Below, piece by piece: positions 40,959 through 53,800 of a stretch of 64,000 nucleotides of DNA. The notes under the pieces were generated by a model. It did no database searches, had not been told where the DNA came from, and saw only the letters and a program-made list of their open reading frames with translations. The position numbers were made by a program, and so were the translations under genes. Source of the DNA: Marsupella aquatica (taxonomy: Eukaryota; Marchantiophyta); NCBI GenBank assembly GCA_973895155.1, contig OZ316894.1:17360001-17424000 (forward strand). Reading direction: 5' to 3'. Position 1 is the first letter of the stretch. Every line of letters starts with the position of its first letter.

Positions 40959-43900
40959 TTAGTATGGAGTTTGGCATAGCAGTGCAATTCCTTGCAGCAC
41001 CCAAAAATCTGGTGTGGTGTTAGGATTAATGGAAAGGCTGACATTCAGAATATAGTTGGATGAAGCTCCAGTAGTTGTTAGCACACCTGCTCTAATATGT
41101 GTTTTATACAGAGGGCATTGGTACTCATTAGCTGGGGGCTTGTAGTTGATAGTGGGTATGAAATGTACCACTGGCAATTTTGAGTAAATCTCACCTGCAA
41201 TATCAATTCATTATCCTCTTGTGGGCTTAGTTAAATCTACCTTAAACAAAATATCATTGTTACTCTCTGGACTTGTTCGAATTTTGACCACTGCAATCTA
41301 ACATGCTTCTGATACACACATCATGCATTTTCTATACAGATGCCCCATTTGACCAAATAAACTAATGGAAACCAGGTTTTCAAACTCTCAATTTCAAATA
41401 TTACTCTAATAAAATGTCTGGAACATAAACTTTACGGCTTGAGATGGGCCTGAAGAATATAAAACTAAAATTGGGGACCATTAACTACTTGCGCTTTCCA
41501 ATTGAAGCTTTCTTAGACATTCTCCCTCAGTGATCAATCATGTCGATTTATGAGTCAAACAATTACTACAGTGTTGTAGTTTTGAGAGCATGATATATAC
41601 TTTTACACAGTAATAGAATTGAGAGGAAATATCTATGCACATTGATAAGCCAAGAATACCTGGTAAAGCTTCAACCAAGCACTTGGATTTTCGATCCCAA
41701 CGTGCACCATCCAACCAAAGGCCACTAATGTAGAGTCCATCGTCAGGATGACTTTTAACATCTGCTGCATCCTCAAAATCCATCACCTTAAATCCAAAGT
41801 TTAGTGTATCAATGGGTATTTGATACTTCCGGGCGTGATTCTGCAATGCACCTGTCATGAAACCCTGCACTAATTGTATCCATTTTAGAAGATGACATGT
41901 CATAATTTCCTTCTGTTGGGCTCTAACCTGGTAACCATTGGAATGTCAAACAATGCCCAATAACATAGCTTACTGTTACAAAAACTCACCTTGACTTCTG
42001 GATTTAGACATGCTTATGTCTATGCTTCTCCCTTTCTGTTCTAAATATAGTTTCTTATGTCCTGATATGCTATCATAGTGGATATGATCATACATCTAGT
42101 GTAGATGTCTGTCTAAATCTAAGCACTGTAAATAACACAAGGTAGGTCTACTTTGTATACTTAGGGGTATGATTGGTGAATTTAATTTAATTTGAGTAGC
42201 TTATCTTGAGAACCTGTGCATAAATGAAAGAAGTTTGATAATCTTGGTTGTCATACTTGAGGAAAGTAGAACCCTGGTAACCAATAACATGTTGGATTGC
42301 CTTCCGCAATCCAATTGGCATGAAAATTCATCCTCTTATTAAAGTCGACAATCCAAGACGTGAGAGGTTTTAAGGATGGATATGCCACCATGGACCACAA
42401 TTCAGGAGTTTTATTTGCAATGAAGTTATTGAACATGGCTTCCAGCTCAGCTGACATGACTACCAGTCCTTTGATCGCTCGTTGGAGCTCTTTCAATGTT
42501 AACTTCATCACTTTAAGAAGTCTACTGTACCTCTCTGCTTCCTGCTCATGCCAAGAAAATAGCTCAGACAGCTTTTCAATTTCATGCACAACATACCAGA
42601 GCCATATTCTATGTCTATAGGATTTTAAACTCATGTGACCTGTCAAACTCTTTTGGAGTTGGCCTAATGCCATGATGGTCAATAAAGACAACAAGACAGG
42701 AAACAAAGCAATTCCACTTTCTTTAAACCACCACTGGCCCTATATAAGGGGGAAGTGTCCAATATTTCCCCATTTTCCACATCCCAGTCCCTTTTCTCCT
42801 CTCACCTGCCAGTTTGTTCCACAATTTCAGGGAAGGGTCACTTTTAATGGTAGCCATTGGTAACCCATAGCTTTTAAAGGGCAGGTGTGGTTTAAGCAAA
42901 CATTTTAATGAAAACATTCAGTGTCAGCTCTCAAAAGATAAAATCTGCAAAACCAATAAAGGAGAGACCACAATATATGGACCTTGCTCACAATTACTGA
43001 GACAATTAAGATACTACTCAAAGTTCTCAATAAGATCTACCTGCAGTAGGACCACTAAGAGGGAATTGACTTGTCCAGTAGGGCCAAACTCAGGTATATG
43101 GACAGTTGCATCTTCAGTGTTCAAGGGAGGAGGCAGCCCCTCGAGGAACTTCACCGACAACTCGAGGACAGCTTCACTGGCATTTTTCCCTGCTCCTCCA
43201 CTGCTTGCCTTGGGTTGCATGCCAGCAATGCAATCCAGAATCTTGTTGCTTTCTTGATGTTGGAAAGTCAAGTTGGCATTTTCATGCATCCCAAATAAAT
43301 CAGGGCCCTCAGTTGTTGGAAAGGTTTGGATATACTCTACATATGAAGCATGAGGACCTTCGGGAGGGGATTTATAAATTCCAGTTGATGTATAGGAGTA
43401 AGTGTCTGATAGAACTGCTGCATCATAGTAAATTCTCAATGTACTCTTGAGGCATCGTCGATCAAGATCATCAGTCACTCGTCCTCCATAATTGATCTCA
43501 CCTGCACGTTTTCAAATTCATTTGTTTAGATTTCTGGACAATTGGTTTAGTTTTCCACAAGGTCTTTTGTTCCTAAAGTGGTTTATGCCTAGATTCAAAG
43601 CATAATCAAGATAAACAAGCCTTGAACAGTCAAAATGATCAGAGCTCTGGAACACTACCATCACAAGCATAACAGGCTTACTATGAATTATTAGAAAAAT
43701 AACCATGGTGGAGGATTTGCCTTTGGTGTTAGTTACTAGGTATCCTTCCCTCCAGTAGTTAGAGATATTAAGGATCATGTTGAAGGAGGGAGACTACAGA
43801 TTAAGAAAGTAATACTCTGTTATCTGTAACTAGGCATTATTTTGTCTTAGCTATCTAATTAAATCATTTCTCAAGCAAAGTACATATGGGCTACTCATTA

Positions 43901-46900
43901 CAGTAGTCTGACATGCACAGACTTTAAAATATTCTCTGAGTTCAATTTTGCTCCACCATGTTTTTTGTTGGATTTGCTCTAATTCAGAGCAGCCATGGTC
44001 TTAGTTGAGAAATATAGTTGGTAGTAAATTTTACGCAATAGCAACCTCTTATGTACCTGTAACATATAAAAGTGCATGCCAAGGAATGTCGTCTTGCTCT
44101 TCCAGAAACATCTTGAGTGTTTGCAATGCACACTCCCAGTCACTATTGTTGAAATCATATTTCACATTCCATCCCAAAGGTCCGAATTTTCTTCTTTCTT
44201 GGATGACTGCATTACCAAATTTAAATCACTTATGCAGTGTTATTTGAACATAGATTGCCAAAACCCACAATAGGAAAGTTAACCCCTGTCGTAAGGAAAA
44301 TCTAACCCTCTTCTCCCTCAACATAACATAACAAGATGCACCAATCCTAGCTCGAGAATAATGAGGTAATTAGAAATTTTAATTTGTTTCACTCAAGCCT
44401 TGGGAAGACCTCTTGCCTGCATGGAACATGGTAATGCCAAAGACAAGCTTTTTCCATGTACTCAATTTGGTACACTCTTCTAGGGATTGCTCCGTCATAT
44501 TTGTGTAGGAGTTGAGCATGTTGGCGCGAACCCCTTTTGGAGGTTCATTTGTGAGTTTGATGCCATTCTACAGCAAACACAACCACATTCTAACATCTTG
44601 ACATGGGTGATGTCATGAACCGAGACATAGATTGGGGAGTTCTTTGTTCGTTGTTAACTTTTAATTTTTTCATTGTCGATGGCCTGGAGCCTTCAAAATT
44701 CCACTCAAACATACAATGGAATAAGGTCTTTGTATGACATGGTCAATTACTCCAGACAAAATCAAGGGAAATCTAAAATGGTCTGTGGAGGAAGGCCTTT
44801 AATTTTTTCATTGTCGATGGCCTGGAGCCTTCAAAATTCCACTCAAACATACAATGGAGTAAGGTCTTTGTATGACATGGTCAATTACTACAGACAAAAT
44901 CAAGGGAAATCTAAAATGGTCTGTGGAGGAAGGTCTTTAACCCTCCTCACTAGACTACCTGGAAATTGAAACGCAAGGAACTGTTCATATAAATCTCAGT
45001 TGCAGCTAATAACAACTTTTTGAATATGCTTCTGAATTGGGGATGAAGTGTGTAACGAAAATTTCTCCCAAGAGGAAATTGTCCAAATAAATGCCCCAGG
45101 GGCTTTCCATTTTGGACAACTCCTGACCTGGGAGGACTGTAAATAACTTTGAGTCATCACCGGAGATTTCTAAGTTCAGTGTCAACCGCATTCTGCACTC
45201 TGCCCTTTGCAGTCTTCGATCTACGCATTGCATTCTGTTCCTATTTACAAAGGAAACCTTCAGAGGGCCTAAAGCTAGTCTTGTGTTCTAGAGCATATCT
45301 CAATGATCAGTGAAACAACTGGCCTGAATAGTCAGTTGACATACCTGTAAAACTGGCACAGGGAAATCTTTTGATGGAAACGAGGTCAGCCATAGACGAA
45401 ATTCTGAGTGAATGTCGGCTTTCTCAGGCAGAAACTTTTCTATGATACGCTCCATAGGAGTCATCCATGAGCGAGCCAAATGACAATTCTGGAGGCAGAC
45501 CCAATCTCCTGACTTTCTTGACTTTTGTATCAAGGTTTCTGCAACTGGGCCTTGACCTTGTCCCAAAGAGATCATATGGAGGCGATCTCCAGCTCTACGA
45601 TTCATTTTCTCGGCAAATCTTTGCAGCATACCAGAGGGATCAGCTCCTGTCGTGAGTATGAAAATGATGGGAGTGATACAAGAAGTGTCCTTGTAGATAT
45701 CTTCCAATGACAAAGGCACACTTCCGATGAACTGAGGCCCTAAATGTTTCCTCACAAAGTCCTCAATTCCAAACACTAGTTTTTCACCTCTCATCACCTT
45801 TAACATGAGAAGCTTTTGGAAGGGAGTTGTCTTGTCTGGCCATTTTGTGGGAAGTGTGAAGAGGTGAGGCTCGGTGGATTTGAAGTATCCCTGCCATTTG
45901 TCCCAGTGACTAGTAATGTCGTTGGTCAACCCTGTAAACGTTTCTGGAAGGGTTTCTTCAAGCTTGACAATGCTTAACCATACCCGTTCTGTTATGGACC
46001 TTGCATCTGGGTTCGGGAGTGCTCCCTCCACCTTTTTATCATTGCCTCCGATGAGGAAAAATAGCCAATCACTTTGCTTGATTTCATCAAAGCTTCTCAT
46101 GATAGATGTACAAATGAGAAAAGAGAATGTCAACTTGTGTTCTTCAAACAAGCCTCTTCGGACACTAAAATAAAGAAATTCTGTCATGAAAGAAATGAGT
46201 ATTTGCAACCGATCTTCAAGCACCTCAGATTTAGGACTTGCATCTATACACTGGTTGAAAAGTTGGCCGAAGTAGGTTAAAGAGTATTGATACATGGAAT
46301 CAATGAGAGCAAGATCTGAGATGATGAAATATAGGATTGAGCCTCGGTTTGCAACTTTCCGGTACTCTTCTCGAGCTGCTTTGATTTCGATTTCGGTAAC
46401 TTCTGCCTGCTTCACACGGCCTGAAATTACTCCTGATGTTACCTTAGAACTGTTAAGAGTATTGATCAGCACCTCATCATCCAGAATGTTGCCTTCGCTC
46501 TCTTTCAGAAGCCTCAAGATTTTGTCTTCCAAATCTTTCAGTTGCTTCTTGTCACTGCTTATGCTCACCACCAATCTGTCATTTTGCTCTTCTAACTCCG
46601 CACGTTCCTTCCTCACCACATCTCCAAGTAGTTGGTCTTCTAAACCTCTCATAGTTACGGTGAAATTGACAAGAGTGACCTTGATACAAACCTCCGGCAG
46701 ATAGTGAGGATTCGGCAACTTTGTTGTCATGTACAGCTTAAAGTGCGGGTCATAGTCTACATCTGTATCTCCAAGCCTGATCAACCAGCGGCCTTTCTTC
46801 TCAAAAACCTGTGCACAGTTTTCACTGTTGTTCAGCTGCTATGTCTTGTTACGTTGCATAAGTACATGTGAAGTGTCTGACAAACATTTGGCAGCCGCAA

Positions 46901-47844
46901 CAGGACCGACAAGCTGGAATTAATGGGATCTAATGATGGAATAAAATATGATCTCATAGAAGGCAAACAGCTAGTCAAGATTACATTTAGTTGATCCAAA
47001 GACAGAGTCGAAGACAAAGAACCGTGACTGCTCCAATATGATAGGCATTTCGAAATATATGCAGACCAAGAAGAGAATGTAAAGTGCTCGCCTGCTTTTG
47101 CAAAATGGGTTCCAAAGCAGGATCGAGGGTGTCTCCTATGTCCTCCAGGAGCACCGGATTCCCAATTCTTATGCTGCTTTCGAGTGTTCTGAGCAGACTT
47201 GTGTCTGAAAGGCGAACAACACGTAACCCATTCTTGGCTTCCATGGCCTTTATCCAACTGTTTGCTTGTCCTTGCGGATCAATCATCAATGGCCATCTCC
47301 TTCCTCTTGTGACAAGAATTCCGTTGTCCACTGAAACACTGTCTGAGGGAAGGCCCCAAATGCTCCACTCTCGTACCTCAACTGGGGTTGCAAGAATTCC
47401 TCTCAACGAACAATCATCAGACACGGGGATGTCCTCATCCTAACAGCCAAAGAACATGAAGTCATTGCTAAGTGGCCGAGAACCTGTACCTGTACCTGTA
47501 GCACTTCACACTTTTTGAATCTCACCGTATTATCTCGTTACATAAGGCGCTCCACTAGTTCCGAATGGGTGCACAATCACTCGGGCAAGGATTTGAGACT
47601 GACATGAGTTCATGTCCAGTCAAATCCATGACATAACCATGAGATGTTACGATTAATTAAGGCAATGGATTTCTAGTACTTTCAATATTACCTTACACTG
47701 TTGGATCCAACTGCTAACAAGCTCTTCACGATAGATACCAGAGAAAGCCCCGTAGTAAGAGATGCACACAGAGCACAAAAATACATCTCCTACGAGTAAT
47801 TTCCTTTTCTCTCCAATGTCTGCGGCAGTTTCCCTCCATCGTAC
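40959..47844 (-). other. Dynein AAA5, AAA6 and C-terminal domain
   Basis: Exons 47844-47092 start AAA5 ([27 protein letters not shown]). The 1,464-nt exon 46808-45345 contains [30 protein letters not shown] and the AAA6 signature [10 protein letters not shown]. Exons 44567-43041 continue with [20 protein letters not shown] and [21 protein letters not shown]. The C-terminal domain has [45 protein letters not shown] and a final RAGVLTTTG...GIALLCQ. The introns between 47092 and 46808 and between 44417 and 44206 begin with GC instead of GT. Confidence 0.93.
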
Positions 47845-50800
47845 CTGTAATCATACGTAAGGGGATTCGATTATGACATGATCTAATAATTGTCCATTGG
47901 GACACTTTCTTCTCGACACGATTGAAAGTGTACCGTAGGTAATACATGATCTTTTCCTACGAGGAAGTGGACAATTTTGTGGAGCTCTACCAAACGTTTG
48001 CCATAAGGTTTGCAGCAATTAGTAAATATGCCTGCTAACATATGAATTTCAAGAGAGGGTGAAAGTCATCGGCGGTATAACACCCCAAACACCAGATCCT
48101 ATATTCGTTCATTTTCATTAATGGCCATCTCAAATTCTTCCAATCCCAAATTGTCCCAAAAAATCTAGAAAAGCTCACTACTGTAACGAGGAAAATCTGG
48201 AGTGTTAGGCACATCTGCTCAATTTCGTTCTGAAGACCAGCCCTCTAGTAGTAAGCAATCAAAATTTTCATGTTTGCTCAAAAGTATGTTCTGTATGTCC
48301 AAAGCTCAAGAACTGATGCGCCCAATGAGCAAGCTCAAAGGAAACTATGGCAGTCAAACCGGAGAAGAAAAGCATACCGCTTCGTCCCCAAGAGCAGCAG
48401 TGAGCTTGCCTGCCCTTATGAGACGATTCTCAGTTAATATTGCTTGAGCTTGGAGCCCATCCATATCACCTTGAACAACATCCAAATTAGCCTTGAGCTT
48501 GGCAACTTGTGCTTCTACATCTGCCAATTGCTTTTGCTTCTTTTCAAGCATATCTGCTGAAGCTTTTAGTGCTGTCTCTGCCTCAAACAGTGCAGCTTTT
48601 TTAGGCGCAACCACTTTTGCTATATCGGCGTAGACGTTCATGGCACGGACCCACATACACATGCTCGTTGCAGCATTACTTTGCTTTTGCACACTCTCAG
48701 GAACAAATTGAGGGTCATTGATGTACTTTTGCAGCTTTTTTTGTACAGCAGCGGTGATTGAATCTTTGTTGAACTCCATAAGGCGCTTGATAAAGTTCAC
48801 ATCCATCATAATCTGACAGCAAGATTGAACAAGGCTTATAGATGAATGTTTGGACACATCTGAGACAAGATTTGGTTGATTGAAGTTTCAGCGCGAGTTT
48901 CTCTGGAAGTTCAGTTAGGCCACCGGTGCCAAATATTTTGTGACAAATGTGGGCTGCTTTTCCCTAATTATTGATTATGTACATTAAATGAAACTTTCAC
49001 AGAAACACAGAAAAGATATTTGGACACGAATGTAACCTTTTTGGCCGAATCCCATCCTATTGGCTCTCCCAAGAGAAGAGAGATTGCTTCCATAGTCATG
49101 AGCACCAGAGGAGGTGGCTTGATGAATGATTTCATTTCTGTAATGTCAGCTTTGTTCAATGAGTTCAGTGCATCGATTGCTGCATTCAGAGCAGGCAAAG
49201 CTACGTCGAGATCTTTCTGTGCATCATCTTTGATGATTTGCGTCTCGGCGGCTTGTATTTTGACTTGAGCTTCCTCAATAGCAACAGCCTCCTTCACCTG
49301 TCATGACGGAAAATATTCTTGTATCATTTATCATTACGAACGAGGTTACGATACAAACATCATTTTTTAAAAGAAAAAGTTAAACGGATGACGTGGGAGG
49401 TGAAACTTGTCAAAAAGAAACTAAGATTGCATTCCAGTTTAGCGGCAAATTCGGAACAACATCAAAGATATTATAGAAGTTACCTTATTCGCAGCTGCTG
49501 CTTCGATAGTAACCTCATGGAGAAGTTTGTTTGTGATGATTGACTTCTCCGCCAATACTGGTTGTAAGTCTCCTAGTTCAATCTACACATGTTCAGGAAT
49601 TAGAAACGGTCAGGTTGGGCTCCATTCTTTCGGCACGGCACTCAGGGTCTTCACCAACTGAATGATTGTCCATCAAGAAGTTGGGTTACACATCACGGGA
49701 TTTACAACAATGTCAACATTAAAAAACGATTTCACAAGGAATTGCACGCTAACCTTCATGGTAGCTATAAGCTCGTTAGTTTCTTTGAGTTTGTTGAGAC
49801 CATTTACAAGTCGATCTTGCGCAGCAAAACTCTCTTTTCGTTTCTCTGTCAATAACTCCACATAGAGATTGACACAGTCTAGATAAGACTTGGGAGTTAT
49901 GTAGTATTTCCTCTTTAACTCATCGAAGAACCTCGTTGCCATGTTGGAAACTGATGTGTGGATTGACACACACATACTTGCCACCTTTTTCTTCAGCTGG
50001 TATCTCAAAATTCCCAAACACCATACCCATAAGTTAGCACATTTCCACAATTGACAAAGTATACTTGACAGAGTACCTTTTTTTGAAATACTTTCGTTGT
50101 TTAAACGAGAAAACGTAGGAGCATTTACACGTAGATTGAAAAGTTATATTTAAGTACAGGTCGATAGATACGAAATTGGAAATTTGATGCCTAAGTGAGT
50201 TCAGCAGTGGAATTGATTGATCCATTTGTTTATTCTGCGAATGAAGTGGACATTATTTTGTCAAGAGAAAGTTGCACTAACAGCTTACCAAGTCGGAACC
50301 CAGATCCACCATTCCCAAGAAATGGTTACTCACGGTTAACAGAGCTTCTTCGGGCCAATCATCAAACCAATCTATAGTGCAACAATTAATTAGAGATGGG
50401 AATTGGCGGCATCTTGATCTAAAAGACTCCCCCACGGGACTCATGCAGAGTACCACGTGAATAAATTCCCGTGACCTGTTGATGAAACAATTATACAGGG
50501 AATCCTTTGTCAATGGGATACCAAGGGTGAGGGCATGTTCTCGAATATCTGCACATATTCTATCTTTTTCTTCACCGGTGAATAACCCAGGAACCTCCCC
50601 CGAGTTAAGCAAATTGTTGATGTCTTCCACAAAGCCCTCGTTCACAATCTGAGTATCGGTGAACAAGAACGTGATGGGCTTGCCACCAATCCCTGCACAT
50701 CACAATCATCGATATTTGTTAAAGACACCTAGCATCTCAATGGGCAGAGGTGCGCGTTCAAGAATCTGGTAAAAAAATCAGATCCTTTGTTAACGTCTCA

Positions 50801-53800
50801 AATTATTGGAATTAGAATCTGAAATGAAGACTATTCACCCAGAAATTCGGTATCGAAGTGAGAAATATGGTTCCACCTAGGTTTCAGTTTCATTTTCCTT
50901 GAACTGAAATAGTTCTAGAATATGGCAACCGGGATGGCAACATCCACATGGAGCCAGTTCAGTGCAATCTAGAGTCTTTCTTTGGCATCAGATTATTTAC
51001 ATAAGCATTCCCCACTAAAATCGAGTCACTAATAGAGAACTTACCAGCAATCGTGTACAGTCTCTTCAAGTCTTCTCTGAACTCAAAGTTGCTATATCCT
51101 TTTGTAAGCTCGATTTGAAAGCACTCATAGTCGGATAAGAAACATGAATATCTCGTAAGGCTTTGCTTCCCAGATCCACCAACTCCAACCAACATAGCAT
51201 TGCCCCTAGGCTGTCGCAAAACGCGTGTCACCCTTGCTACATGGGCAATGGCATCTGTGAAGAACACAAGTTTCATGACCTTTGGGGTGCTCATATTGTA
51301 ATCTTCAAGGTAATCTTTGAAAAGGCCTGGAAGTTTCTTAAATTCGACAACCTGAAACACGCCGACACAATGTAAGTTCCAGCTTGGACTCAGGCATAGC
51401 ACAATTCGTTGGAGATCGGCTCCTCCACAATCTGTAGTGATCATCACACCGGAAGTACGTGGAGAAGGCTGAATTCTCCAATTCTCACGCAAATACAAAT
51501 CCATGAAACAAACGCATGCTAACTGTTGACTTGTCACGATTGCTGGTGTACTAGTGTAATAGTACGAGTGCGTGTTGCAAACATGATATTACAAATTAAA
51601 TCAATTCACTTTTCCCTTTCAACGAATTAGTATGGATACTGTGATTCTGCTAGATTAATGTAAGCGTTTGTGAAGGGACAACCTCTACGAAGTAGACAAG
51701 GAATAATTGCCCTGTAAAAAGCCAGGGCCAACAATGCAGGTGCCTAAGGATAGAATATGAGCGGAATTCTTCACGTTTCCTTGTGGTCACAGTGAAAGGC
51801 CCACCTGTTCATAACGACGATCTTCAGCTGCATATCCGGGCTTAAGAAAATCTACCCACATGATGGTTTGGTCCTCAAAAATTTCTTTGTGGCTTTCCAA
51901 GGTTTCCATACCGCGCTTGAGTTGCTCGTGAACCATCGTTGTGAAGTAAAGTTTGTCCTCTTTGTTAATGAGACGGTCATGGAAAACCCTCATACTTTCA
52001 TGGATCCAAAGAGCACGGAGCTGTTTCTTTGTTGTACAGTCTGAAGGCCTCACCATCAATATACCCTACTCACCACAATGATACAAGTCAAAGAGAAGTT
52101 ACTGGATGAGGTGAGTCTTTTGCAACTTCAGACTTTTCTTTCCCGTCAAGACATGAATCCACATGAAGTCGAAGGTAAAATATTTGTTAAATGTATAGAG
52201 TATTTTGTTTCCAAATTATCGATCAATGACTTGTCCATTGGGTAAATAGCCGAAGCCCATCTTCTTATCTTGATGTCAGTAATTACTTTTGTACCTATGC
52301 AGACTCGGAACCCCTTCTCTGGTTCAAAGGTGGCATCTGGGAGGACAATACAATCATTAGCTCATGAGACAAATGAGAACCTGAAATATTTTGGAGACGT
52401 CACGAAGATTGAAAGTATAATGAGACTTTGCAGGCGTTGGGAGAAGCTCCTGACTCATTCGAATGAACACCTCTATGCTCGAGTCCACAATTGGTTTCGC
52501 ATAAGGCTTACACTCAGCAGCAAAAGGAGTGAGAAACCCAGTAAGAATAGCCCCAAAGATAGTCCGCATAGCTGTATGTGTTGGGGGCTGCACACTTATC
52601 ATACTGAAATGTCGGAAAAACCTAGGTGTAACCTGGATCACAAAATTATTACTGTTGGTTCTTTGTCACTGAAACGTCTCATAACAGACGTGCCATGGGA
52701 AACGTCGAAATATCATGGGCTGAACCTGGAAATTTGAGCTCTGTATGTGAAAGAAAGATATGATACCTCATTTCGACCTCCACCCGGCGGTCCACAAGCT
52801 GCTGTAATAGTCATGTCAGTAATTTCCTTCCAAAAGAGCAGCACACGGTCATAAAATCCTCGAAAGTCTTGAAATTGGCGAAGAAGCTCTATGGGTGGTT
52901 GTGCAAAATACTTCTCCCTCATTGGCATGTTCACATCATCCACGAACAGGACGATCTTCTTGCCGAATGGCCCTCCAAATTTGTTCTTCCCCTTCTTTTC
53001 CAGTTTGCTTTCGATAGCCTCCTGAAAAAGGACATTCAGATTTATGTGCGAATCCCTTCCATTCATTTCTTTCCTTGTCTGAATTGAAGTGAAATGTTAG
53101 TCCAGCGCAGTCCCCATCATCGAAAAACAATTGGAATTCACTAAGATCAAGATCATGTGCCTCGAGAGGTAATGTACCTAATACAGGGACACACTTCAAA
53201 ACAAGTTCAGATTATACCTGGGTAGCAAGGGCTGTTGTTTGGGCACTGAAGTTGAGTACTATTGCCATCATGTCCTTGCTCTCCCGTAGCTTAGTTATGA
53301 GGTCCAGCACAATTGCACTTTTCCCTGCTCCTGACACACCGGAGAAGAGACTGGAACGCCCGACCTCCAAGTTCATCTCAAATAGCCATCCAAGTCTGGT
53401 TGTGTCTAATGTAGGGACTATCAGAGAAAAGAAAGAAGCCTTAGGATTATATGTGAAAGCAGGTACGACTTCCTCCCACGGTGAGAGATTGTTATCTTTA
53501 ACATTGCAGTAGTACTCAAACACCGTGTCTCCTCCTGGGAACGCAGCCATAGGTTCACACTCCTTCCTCATGAAGTTATCAAATGCCTCTATACTTGTAT
53601 GCTTGATGTTGCCTCCAATCGACCAAACAAATGCAAAAGCAAATAGTCTGCTCAACGTAGCTGCTGTTATATCAGTGAATTCTCCCCCTATTTTGATCCC
53701 TTTCGATGGTTGCAGTAGTCCTTGTATGTAAAAGCACAAGCTTGTAACTATGTTGATGTCTACTGAAGGAATATTTTCTGTCATCTTAGCTCGAAGAAAC

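Noticed and set aside
44673-44969. 98-codon open frame on the plus strand
   Set aside because: It lies in a dynein intron and is produced by a 138-bp tandem duplication.
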